The notes below the pieces were generated by a model. That model made no database searches. It had not been told where the DNA came from and saw nothing but the letters and a program-made list of their open reading frames with translations. 64,000 nucleotides of DNA from the NCBI GenBank assembly GCA_024636975.1, contig JAGXGA010000030.1, positions 62,001 to 126,000 of the forward strand, read 5' to 3'. Both the position numbers and the translations under genes were made by a program. How positions within the stretch are numbered: the stretch's first letter is position 1; every line of letters starts with the position of its first letter. Of this stretch, positions 36,829-44,297 are shown piece after piece. Origin of the DNA: Mariniphaga sp. GTDB lineage: Bacteria; Bacteroidota; Bacteroidia; Bacteroidales; Prolixibacteraceae.

Positions 36829-38109
36829 ATGAGAAATTATTTGTTACTATTCATTTTTATTTCGATTTCGGCAGGGTGCATCAGGCAAAATAACTGGAAT
36901 CAATACCTTGGACCAAACAGGAATGTCATTGCAGATGAAGTGAAAATTTCAGGAACATGGCCTGAAAAGGGTCCTTCAAAATTATGGGAGGTTTCATTGG
37001 GTCCTGGTTACGGAGGTGCAAGTATATACGGTAATGAGGTATTTGTTTTGGATCGGATTGAGGAAGAATCGGATGTTTTAAGATGTTTCGATCTGGCTAC
37101 AGGCGAAGAAAAATGGAGTTTTAAATATGAGGCCGAGGGGAAAATCCCATTCCCGGGATCACGCACTGTGCCTTATGTCGATAAAGATTATATCTGGACC
37201 GTTGGTCCTTTGGGTGATTTTTATTGTTTCAGTAAAAAGCAGAAAGCGCCGGTATGGAACCTGAACCTAAAAGATGAATTTGATGCGGAACTTCCAAACT
37301 GGGGATTTTCACAGTCTCCTTTAGTATATGATGATTTAGTGATTGTTGCACCCCAGGGTAGCAAAGCCGGTGTGGCAGCATTCAATAAAAAAACAGGGGA
37401 GATTGTATGGCAAACCCGTCCTTTAACCGGTCACAACTTTCATGTATCTCCTGTTAGTGGCCGTTTTGGGGGTATCGACCAGGTGGTAATGATTAGCCCA
37501 TACAATCAGAGAGATTCACTTCAAATGCATGAAGTTGTTGGTTTTGATATTAAAACTGGAAAAGAGCTTTGGAAATATGAAGGATTAAAATCGTTTGCAA
37601 CCATTTCTCCTGCTACGGTAATCGATGACAGTCGACTATTCCTGACCGACTGTTCCTATAATGGAAACTATAATCCGGTTTCCATTCTTTTGGAAATTGC
37701 TAAAGATGAGAACGGGTTTAATGTAAAGGAAGTTTTCAAGACCGAGGAAGCAGGTTGCAAAATGCATCCCGCAGTATATTTCCAGGACCATCTGTACCTT
37801 AACACCAACGGCAGGCCCAATCAGATGGTCTGCATGACAATGGACGGCGAAGTAGTTTGGGAATCGGGTTCGGCTGCCAATTTTGAAATGGGAAGTTTAA
37901 TAATGGTTGGCGGGTTAATAATCAATCAGAATGGTAAGAGCGGCGAAATTCATCTTATTGAGCCTTCACCGGAAGGCTACAAAGAACTCGGGAAAGCCTC
38001 ATTTTTTAGTTCCGATAAATCGCAGGCATGGGCTCCTATGGCATCAGCCAGGGGAAAGCTGCTTGTGCGGGACATGGAAAAACTGGTATGCGTGAATTTG
38101 GTTGATTGA
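36829..38109 (+). CDS. PQQ/BamB-like beta-propeller lipoprotein
   Basis: 426 residues with a lipoprotein signal (Cys17 in SAGCIRQNN); the residues after the Cys are not acidic, so it should face the periplasm. The body is made of PQQ-type blades with the W-K-x-x-T-G pattern: LGPNRNV at the start (common in this group), CFDLATGEEKWSF, AAFNKKTGEIVWQT, GFDIKTGKELWKYEG and MDGEVVWESGS. Proteins of this class are often annotated as outer-membrane assembly factor BamB or as alcohol dehydrogenase-like; neither role is supported by the context. It stands alone between the palindrome and a bidirectional terminator. Function unknown. Confidence 0.85.
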   Translation: MRNYLLLFIFISISAGCIRQNNWNQYLGPNRNVIADEVKISGTWPEKGPSKLWEVSLGPGYGGASIYGNEVFVLDRIEEESDVLRCFDLATGEEKWSFKYEAEGKIPFPGSRTVPYVDKDYIWTVGPLGDFYCFSKKQKAPVWNLNLKDEFDAELPNWGFSQSPLVYDDLVIVAPQGSKAGVAAFNKKTGEIVWQTRPLTGHNFHVSPVSGRFGGIDQVVMISPYNQRDSLQMHEVVGFDIKTGKELWKYEGLKSFATISPATVIDDSRLFLTDCSYNGNYNPVSILLEIAKDENGFNVKEVFKTEEAGCKMHPAVYFQDHLYLNTNGRPNQMVCMTMDGEVVWESGSAANFEMGSLIMVGGLIINQNGKSGEIHLIEPSPEGYKELGKASFFSSDKSQAWAPMASARGKLLVRDMEKLVCVNLVD

Positions 38110-38192
38110 ATTTACACCCTGAAATGCATTCCGTAAAACCTTATAAATTGCCCTTTAACTAATGTTTTAAGATTTTATTTGAACTTATTCAA

Positions 38193-38230
38193 TACAAAAA
38201 AAGCTCTGCGGGTGCAGAGCTTTTTTTGTA
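38193..38230. terminator. Bidirectional terminator between the propeller gene and pntB
   Basis: A perfect 17-bp stem (38193-38209 with 38214-38230, core AGCTCTGC/GCAGAGCT) with a 4-base loop, flanked by A7 and T7, so it can serve both convergent genes. Confidence 0.92.
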
Positions 38231-38247
38231 TGATTAATTGGCATTTA

Positions 38248-39687
38248 TTACATTGTTTTTATTTCGGTGACCAATTTTTGAATGGAGCTTTTTGCATCAC
38301 CAAACAGCATTCTTGTTTTTTCATTAAAGAACAGTTCGTTTTCGATACCTGCATAGCCTTTTCCCATACCACGTTTCATTATGATAATGTTTTTGGCAAG
38401 ATGTGCATCGATAATCGGCATGCCGTATATCGGACTTCCCGGATCGTTGTATGCAGCAGGGTTGACCACATCGTTGGCGCCAACCACAATTGCAACATCC
38501 ACATTAGGCATGTCGGGATTGATGTCGTCCATTTCCACCAGTTTTTCATAGGGAACATCAGCTTCGGCAAGTAAAACGTTCATATGTCCCGGCATACGTC
38601 CGGCAACTGGATGGATGGCATACTTAACATCCACTCCCTTTTTCTCAAGTAGTTCATCCAGTTCCTGTGTGATGTGCTGGGCCTGGGCGACAGCAAGTCC
38701 GTACCCTGGTATGATAACAATTTTTTGTGAATAGCTCATTAAAACGGCTGCGTCGCTTAAAGCAATCTCCCTGATGTTACCTTGTTCGCCTCCGGCAGCG
38801 GATACACCTCCGCCAAATGCGCCGATAATTACATTTATGAGCGAACGGTTCATTGCCTTACACATAAGCAGGGTAAGTATCATACCTGCAGCGCCTACTA
38901 ATATACCACCAAGGATCATGGCCATATTATTGTAAATAAAGCCGGCCATGGCGGCTGCAATTCCGGTAAATGAATTAAGCAGTGATATTACTACCGGCAT
39001 GTCGGCGCCACCAATAGGCAAAACAAACATTACCCCGTAGACCAGTGAAATGGCAAAGAGGGCATAAATGGCCCAGATCATCTCGTCCGGCGGGTTGGGG
39101 GAGACTGTGATGTAAACTCCCAACCCAAGCGTTAGAACAAGCAATAAAAGGTTAATGTATGTCATGAATGGTTTCATGACGTCGCCCACTTTTCCATCCA
39201 GTTTTCCGTAGGCTATCATACTTCCACTGAAAGCAACAGCGCCGATAATTAACCCTAATACGGTAACCAGGATAGAACCTACATCACCTGTAAGGGCTTT
39301 CGGGTATTCGAGTAACGCAACCAAAGCAGAGGCTGCACCTCCGGTAGCGTTGTAAAGTGATACCAGCTGAGGCATGGCAGTCATCTTTACTTTACGGGCA
39401 ATAATCCAGCCTATTGCAGAACCCACACCGATTGCGGCCAGAATAATCCAGATGTTTGTAAGCGAAATGTTGCTACCATTATCATCGCGGTGCAGCAATA
39501 AGGTAGTTAACATGGCAAGTGCCATGCCCCCAAACGCATAGAGGTTTCCCCGGCGGGCAGATTCAGGATGTGAAAGCATTTTCAATCCTACAACAAATAA
39601 CAGGGCGGCCACCAGGTAGCTTAGTTCCAACAAGGAGTCGCCAACGGTATATTGAGTTCCGTTTAATGTTCCTAAAACTTTATCCAT
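38248..39687 (-). CDS. pntB: NAD(P) transhydrogenase subunit beta
   Basis: Part of the proton-driven transhydrogenase that makes NADPH from NADH. The 479 residues give about nine membrane spans (1-285), followed by the cytoplasmic NADP-binding domain III, seen as VIIPGYGLAVAQAQH, GRMPGHMNVLLAEADVPYE, DDINPDMPNVDVAIVVGANDVVNPAA, IDAHLAKNIIIMKRGMGKGYAG and LFFNEKTRMLFGDAK. It follows pntAB with a 6-bp gap. The length is slightly above that of E. coli PntB (462 residues). Confidence 0.96.
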   Translation of the reverse strand: MDKVLGTLNGTQYTVGDSLLELSYLVAALLFVVGLKMLSHPESARRGNLYAFGGMALAMLTTLLLHRDDNGSNISLTNIWIILAAIGVGSAIGWIIARKVKMTAMPQLVSLYNATGGAASALVALLEYPKALTGDVGSILVTVLGLIIGAVAFSGSMIAYGKLDGKVGDVMKPFMTYINLLLLVLTLGLGVYITVSPNPPDEMIWAIYALFAISLVYGVMFVLPIGGADMPVVISLLNSFTGIAAAMAGFIYNNMAMILGGILVGAAGMILTLLMCKAMNRSLINVIIGAFGGGVSAAGGEQGNIREIALSDAAVLMSYSQKIVIIPGYGLAVAQAQHITQELDELLEKKGVDVKYAIHPVAGRMPGHMNVLLAEADVPYEKLVEMDDINPDMPNVDVAIVVGANDVVNPAAYNDPGSPIYGMPIIDAHLAKNIIIMKRGMGKGYAGIENELFFNEKTRMLFGDAKSSIQKLVTEIKTM

Positions 39688-39693
39688 GATTTC

Positions 39694-40008
39694 CTACTTT
39701 TTTTTCTTTTTAAACATTTCAAGCATTCTGTCGGTAACGGCAAAACCGCCCACTACGTTTAGAGTTCCAAACATTAGCGCCAGAATACCCAGCACCAGTT
39801 CAGCCGAAAACGAAGAAAGGTTGGCATGACCAACCAAAATGATGCCCCCGATTATGATAACCCCGCTTATGGCGTTTGCTCCCGACATTAGCGGAGTATG
39901 CAATACGGCAGGTACATTGGAAATCACTTCAATACCCAGGAAAACCGATAATGCGATTATAAAAATGGCTTCCTTATATTCGAAAAAATACTGTAAAACT
40001 TGTTCCAT
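39694..40008 (-). CDS. pntAB: NAD(P) transhydrogenase subunit alpha, membrane part (PntAB/alpha-2)
   Basis: 104 residues with three hydrophobic spans (about 12-31, 40-60 and 66-88), corresponding to the C-terminal membrane domain of E. coli PntA, which here is a separate gene. The family signature SNVPAVLHTPLMSGANAISG is present. It lies 6 bp before pntB and 7 bp after the NAD-binding subunit gene. The alpha subunit is thus split, as in many Bacteroidota and Alphaproteobacteria. Confidence 0.94.
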   Translation of the reverse strand: MEQVLQYFFEYKEAIFIIALSVFLGIEVISNVPAVLHTPLMSGANAISGVIIIGGIILVGHANLSSFSAELVLGILALMFGTLNVVGGFAVTDRMLEMFKKKKK

Positions 40009-40015
40009 ATCCGGT

Positions 40016-41149
40016 TTATTTTATATTTTCAATTACTGATTTAACCCGTTCATTGTAAACTTCACCCTGATGTGTAATGCAGGTACCTTTTACTATTTCA
40101 TCTTCGAAATTAAGGTTCAGGCTTCCATCTTCCCCAATAATCAGCTTTACAAAATTCAGAACGTTTTTTCCAAACATCCGGCTGGCATCAATCGACATTT
40201 GAGCCGGGTAATTTGATTCGCCGATTATGGTTACGCCTTTATGAGAAATGGTTTCGTTGTTTTTTGTCAGTTCGCAGTTTCCACCAGACGAGGCTGCAAG
40301 ATCAACGATTACAGAACCAGGTTTCATCTTTTCAACAGTTTCAGTTGAAACCAACAGGGGTGCTTTTCTTCCCGGTATCTGCGCAGTACAAATTACGACA
40401 TGCGACTTTATTGCCTGTTCGTCGATTGCCTGCTGCTGTTTTTGTTTGTATTCTTCGGTTTGTTCTACTGCATAGCCTCCGGCAGCCTTGTCTTCGGTAG
40501 CACCTTCCACCTCAACAAACCGGCCCCCTAAACTTTGAACCTCTTCCTTAACAGCAGCGCGTACATCGAATACATACACCTGTGCCCCCAGTTTCCGGGC
40601 TGTGGCTACTGCCTGCAATCCGGCTACACCAGCTCCCAGTATCAGTACGTTGGCAGGGCGTATGGTACCCGCGGCAGTCATAAACATGGGAAAGAATGTA
40701 GGCAGCCGCAGGGCAGCTTCAAGGACTGCTTTATATCCGGCAACAGTAGCCATCGAAGAAAGAATATCCATGGCCTGTGCACGGGATGTACGGGGAATTG
40801 AATCGAGGCTGAAGGTGGTTACCTCACTTTCAAGGAAGGTTTTCACCAGACCTGTTTCCCATAATGGGTTGAAAGCACTGATCCATACCTGCGACTTTTT
40901 CAGAGTTTTTAAATCATCAGCTGAAGGTGGCTGGATCTGAAGCAGTACATCTGCTTTTTGAAATATTTCACTGCGGGAGTGCACTTTGGCGCCAACCTCT
41001 GCATAATCAGCATCAGTAGCAAATGCAGATTCCCCGGCTTTTTGCTCAACCAGAACCTCAGCTTTTAACGCTACCAGGCTTTGCACTGCTTCCGGTAATA
41101 AGGCCACCCGGTTTTCGGTGCCGTATTCCTTTAATAAACCAAGAATCAT
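40016..41149 (-). CDS. pntAA: NAD(P) transhydrogenase subunit alpha, NAD-binding part (PntAA/alpha-1)
   Basis: 377 residues of the alanine dehydrogenase/PntA N-terminal type, without membrane spans. It has RVALLPEAV near the start, QIQPPS, SLDSIPRTSRAQAMD (family signature), the Rossmann motif LILGAGVAGLQAVATARKLGA, VFDVRAAVKEEVQSLGG, and the mobile-loop region before it. It is first in the three-gene pnt operon, under a promoter that carries a LacI-type operator. Confidence 0.95.
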   Translation of the reverse strand: MILGLLKEYGTENRVALLPEAVQSLVALKAEVLVEQKAGESAFATDADYAEVGAKVHSRSEIFQKADVLLQIQPPSADDLKTLKKSQVWISAFNPLWETGLVKTFLESEVTTFSLDSIPRTSRAQAMDILSSMATVAGYKAVLEAALRLPTFFPMFMTAAGTIRPANVLILGAGVAGLQAVATARKLGAQVYVFDVRAAVKEEVQSLGGRFVEVEGATEDKAAGGYAVEQTEEYKQKQQQAIDEQAIKSHVVICTAQIPGRKAPLLVSTETVEKMKPGSVIVDLAASSGGNCELTKNNETISHKGVTIIGESNYPAQMSIDASRMFGKNVLNFVKLIIGEDGSLNLNFEDEIVKGTCITHQGEVYNERVKSVIENIK

Positions 41150-41177
41150 AAAAATTTGATTTAGATGAATTTGAAGG

Positions 41178-41185
41178 CAAAATTA
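41178..41185 (-). promoter_or_regulatory. -7 promoter element of the pnt operon
   Basis: On the - strand TAATTTTG, an exact TAnnTTTG match, lies 28 bp before the pntAA ATG. No TTTG is found at the -33 position; that place is taken by the palindrome at 41200-41215. Confidence 0.6.
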
Positions 41186-41199
41186 ATAAAAAAATATCA

Positions 41200-41215
41200 C
41201 CGTTAACGTTAACGG
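41200..41215. promoter_or_regulatory. LacI-family-type operator upstream of pntAA, perfect 16-bp palindrome
   Basis: CCGTTAACGTTAACGG is a perfect inverted repeat with a central CG. It covers the expected -33 region of the pnt promoter, consistent with control by a LacI-family protein. The half-site differs from that of the kdgK operator (TTGCAATC), so a different regulator is likely. Confidence 0.6.
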
Positions 41216-41249
41216 AAATATTTTTTTCAATTGTTTTTTCAAGAAGTTT

Positions 41250-43925
41250 TTAACAATAATAATTTTTTACTGCTTCAAGTAACTGAGCTTTGCTGAACGG
41301 TTTGGCCAGGTAATAATCACATCCGCTGGCAATTGCTTTTTCCCGATCGCCTGAAAGTGCATAGGCGGTTTGGGCAATTATAAATACCTGATTATTGATT
41401 TCCTTTATTTTCTGTGTAGTTTGATACCCGTTCATGCCAGGCATCTTAATATCCATTAATATGAGATCTATTTTTTCAGTGCTTTCTTTAAACATTTGCA
41501 GAGCTTCCAAACCATCGGAAGCATATATTACTTTTTTACAGCTTCCGTTAAGGAGTTCTGAAAGATAGAGTTGGCCTATTGCATCATCTTCAGCCACAAG
41601 GACGGTGAGGTTTTGTAATATTTCACTTTCAACGGAATCAATATCCAGCGGAATTTCTTCCAGAAACTCAAAAGGCTTTCCATTATAAGGTAATGTGAAA
41701 TAAAATTTTGTTCCTACTTTCGGTTCCGATTCAAGCCATATTTTCCCGCCAAGCATATCAACGTATGCCTTTGCAATTGAAAGTCCCAATCCGGTTCCTT
41801 CATAAGGTTTGGTAAGGCTCATATCGGCCTGCACAAACCTGTCAAACACATGCATCTGTCGGTCCGATTCAATACCAATACCGGTATCATTGACAAAAAG
41901 TTCGATCATGTTGTTTTTTAACTTGTACCCAAACCCGATGTTGCCGGCAGAAGTGTATTTTATTGCATTTTTAATAAGATTTGAAAAGATGGCGCTGAGC
42001 TTTTTCCCATCAGATTCGATCAGGGCGTCAGAATCACGAAAATCTTTATGGCAGGTAAGGGTTAAGTCTTTGCTCATTGCCTCTGGCATGTACTGGTAAT
42101 AGAATGAATCCATCAGATCATTTAAGTTGATGTCGGTCATTTCGATTTCCATGGTACCCGACTCAATTTGTGAAATTTCAATCAAATCGTTGATGGTATT
42201 CAACATCCGCTCACTGCTCTTTTTTATGATGTTGATGTATTTTATTTTTTCCTTACCTGTTAATTTCTGCTCTTTAAGTAGATCAGTGAAGCCAATAATT
42301 CCATTCATCGGTGTGCGGATTTCATGACTCATATTTGCAAGGAATGCCGATTTCAGCCGATCGCTTTCTTCAGCTTTTTCCTTTGCCAGCACCAGATCTT
42401 CAATCATTTTCCTTTTGTCTGTAACATCCTCCATAACAGCTACAAAATGACTTATTGATCCATCATTATCAAAAATAGGGGAAATGCTGGACTCCTGCCA
42501 GTACTCTTCGCCATTCTTCTTTCTGTTTTTAAATTCACCTTCCCAGGAAGTTCCAGCGGCAATGGTATTCCACAACTTCTCATAAAATGTTTCTGTTTGG
42601 TAGCCTGATTTCAATATCCGGGGATATTTTCCTAAAACTTCTTCCAGCTTATATCCTGTCATAGATGTAAACTCAGGGTTTACATATTCAATTATTCCTT
42701 CAGGATTGGTTATGACTATCGCTACAGGGTTTTGTTCAACTGCATGATTGAGAAGTTGCAATTTTTGTTCGGCCTTTTTCCTGGCACTTACATCATGTAT
42801 AATTAAATGAAGTACTTCTTTTTCTTCATAACTTACCATGCTGCTAAATATTTCAACATCCACAACTTCACCGTTGGCATTAATATGTCGTAATTCCGAT
42901 AAAGTATTTTTCTGTAAGTCCCGTATATTCATACTCTGGTATACCTCAGAGGAGGGAAGAAAATTGATTTCGGAAACATTCATTTGCTGAAGTTTTTCTA
43001 CAGGCCAGCCATAGAATACGGAAGCCGATTTATTAGCTTCAAGAATGTTCCCGGTATCAGGATCTATAATTAGTTTTACAGCCGAATGGTTTTGAAAAAA
43101 CGTCTGGAATTTCTTTTCACTCTCGCGTAAATTTGCTTCAACTTGCTTCCCGTGTGTAACATCACGCAAGATCCCCTGAATTTCAGTATTTCCGTTTAAG
43201 GAAGTACAGGTAACCGATGCATCAATTTCCTTTTTTAAGCCATCTTTTGTTAAAGCCGTAAATTCAAACCGTTGCTTTCCATTCCTGGCTTCAGTCATTT
43301 TTCTGAACCCATCCTCTATTTCCTGCCTGCACTCGGGGGCAGCCAAACTAGGAAAGCAGAATTCCGGCAGGCAAACTTCATTAAAACCATAACCAAACAA
43401 GTGTTCAAATTCAAGGTTAATCAATTCAAACTTCTGATTTTTAATCAGAAACACTGCATTATCTGAATTTTCAAATACATTTTGGTAATTATTTTTCTTT
43501 TCTTTCAGCTTTTCTTCAGCTTCATAATACATTGTTTGCCACTTCTGCTTTTCCAGTGCATTCAGAATAGAAAAGGGCAACCGTTTTATTTGCTCATTAA
43601 GAATATAATCATCAGCACCCGCCTTCAGGCATTCTAAAGCAATGTCCTCATTTTCGATACTGGAAAGCATCAGAAGAGGTATATATTCAGGTGCTGACCG
43701 CATATGTTTGAGTAATTTCAGATTGGCGTCCAAAGAAGGATAGCAATCTGCAATAACCACGTGCGGATTGAAAGCTGAGAATTCCTTTTGAAATTCAGCA
43801 TGGTAATTTGCTGCCCGGTAAGTAAAACCATCTATTTCCATGGTAACCGCCTGCAAAGCATTTTCTACTTGTTCCTGTAACCCGGTTACAAGCAAAATTC
43901 GTATGGCTTGATTTTTCACGTTCAT
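41250..43925 (-). CDS. Cytoplasmic hybrid histidine kinase: receiver, PAS repeats, kinase, receiver
   Basis: 891 residues from ATG 43925. The order is an N-terminal receiver (about 1-125; phospho-Asp in VIADCYP), three PAS modules (about 130-260, 265-390 and 395-525, with FENSDNAVFLI, FFQNHSAVKLIIDP and NPVAIVITNPEGIIEYVNPEF), HisKA with His in NMSHEIRTPMNGIIGF, an ATPase domain (NDTGIGIES, GTGLGLSIAKAYVDML) and a C-terminal receiver with Asp in LMDIKMPGMNG. I see no membrane span, so it is a soluble sensor. A longer frame starts at 43979, but AGGAG (43930-43934) sits 4 bases before ATG 43925 and a promoter element lies at 43951-43958, so the shorter start is preferred. No DNA-binding output domain and no adjacent partner are seen. 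Confidence 0.93.
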   Translation of the reverse strand: MNVKNQAIRILLVTGLQEQVENALQAVTMEIDGFTYRAANYHAEFQKEFSAFNPHVVIADCYPSLDANLKLLKHMRSAPEYIPLLMLSSIENEDIALECLKAGADDYILNEQIKRLPFSILNALEKQKWQTMYYEAEEKLKEKKNNYQNVFENSDNAVFLIKNQKFELINLEFEHLFGYGFNEVCLPEFCFPSLAAPECRQEIEDGFRKMTEARNGKQRFEFTALTKDGLKKEIDASVTCTSLNGNTEIQGILRDVTHGKQVEANLRESEKKFQTFFQNHSAVKLIIDPDTGNILEANKSASVFYGWPVEKLQQMNVSEINFLPSSEVYQSMNIRDLQKNTLSELRHINANGEVVDVEIFSSMVSYEEKEVLHLIIHDVSARKKAEQKLQLLNHAVEQNPVAIVITNPEGIIEYVNPEFTSMTGYKLEEVLGKYPRILKSGYQTETFYEKLWNTIAAGTSWEGEFKNRKKNGEEYWQESSISPIFDNDGSISHFVAVMEDVTDKRKMIEDLVLAKEKAEESDRLKSAFLANMSHEIRTPMNGIIGFTDLLKEQKLTGKEKIKYINIIKKSSERMLNTINDLIEISQIESGTMEIEMTDINLNDLMDSFYYQYMPEAMSKDLTLTCHKDFRDSDALIESDGKKLSAIFSNLIKNAIKYTSAGNIGFGYKLKNNMIELFVNDTGIGIESDRQMHVFDRFVQADMSLTKPYEGTGLGLSIAKAYVDMLGGKIWLESEPKVGTKFYFTLPYNGKPFEFLEEIPLDIDSVESEILQNLTVLVAEDDAIGQLYLSELLNGSCKKVIYASDGLEALQMFKESTEKIDLILMDIKMPGMNGYQTTQKIKEINNQVFIIAQTAYALSGDREKAIASGCDYYLAKPFSKAQLLEAVKNYYC

Positions 43926-43929
43926 CACA

Positions 43930-43934
43930 CTCCT
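43930..43934 (-). promoter_or_regulatory. Shine-Dalgarno-like site deciding the kinase start
   Basis: On the - strand AGGAG lies 4 bases before ATG 43925. Such sites are uncommon in Bacteroidota and in this window, so it is informative for the start. Confidence 0.55.
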
Positions 43935-43950
43935 GCAATTTTCAATAGGC

Positions 43951-43958
43951 CAAAAATA
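43951..43958 (-). promoter_or_regulatory. -7 promoter element of the hybrid kinase gene
   Basis: TATTTTTG on the - strand is an exact TAnnTTTG match 25 bp before ATG 43925. No clear -33 element was seen. Confidence 0.5.
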
Positions 43959-44297
43959 TACATTTATCCTGTTTTCCATTCACCGGGATTTATGCAGATA
44001 TTGAGTGGTAACTGTTTAATTTACAAAAAGAACATAAAGTAAAATATCTATCAAGTAAGTTCTATTTGTTTAAAATACAAGATGTTTAAAACGATTTGGG
44101 TTTAGTAAAAAATTGCATTACAACAACCTTATGATTACATATGAAACATTGGAATACCATTTAGAACACGTAATTTTTTTAACTTTTTAACAAATATTAA
44201 AGAACTTCTTAAATTTATTAAAAAAAGAATAAATCAGGTTTACATAAAAAGCTAAGTAGTGTAAAAACCATTATAAAGCAATCGGTTACTGTAAAAA
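43959..44297. other. Gap without a recognised gene
   Basis: About 340 bp of strongly AT-rich sequence between the kinase gene and the end of tex, both on the - strand. No frame with coding character and no clear hairpin terminator for tex was found. Confidence 0.5.

Noticed and set aside
36829-38109. Calling the propeller lipoprotein BamB or a quinoprotein alcohol dehydrogenase
   Set aside because: Only the generic PQQ-blade pattern is present; no co-located assembly genes or cofactor-binding residues support a specific function.
38179-38574. 131-codon frame on the + strand opposite pntB
   Set aside because: Begins inside the terminator and covers the conserved NADP-binding domain of PntB on the other strand.
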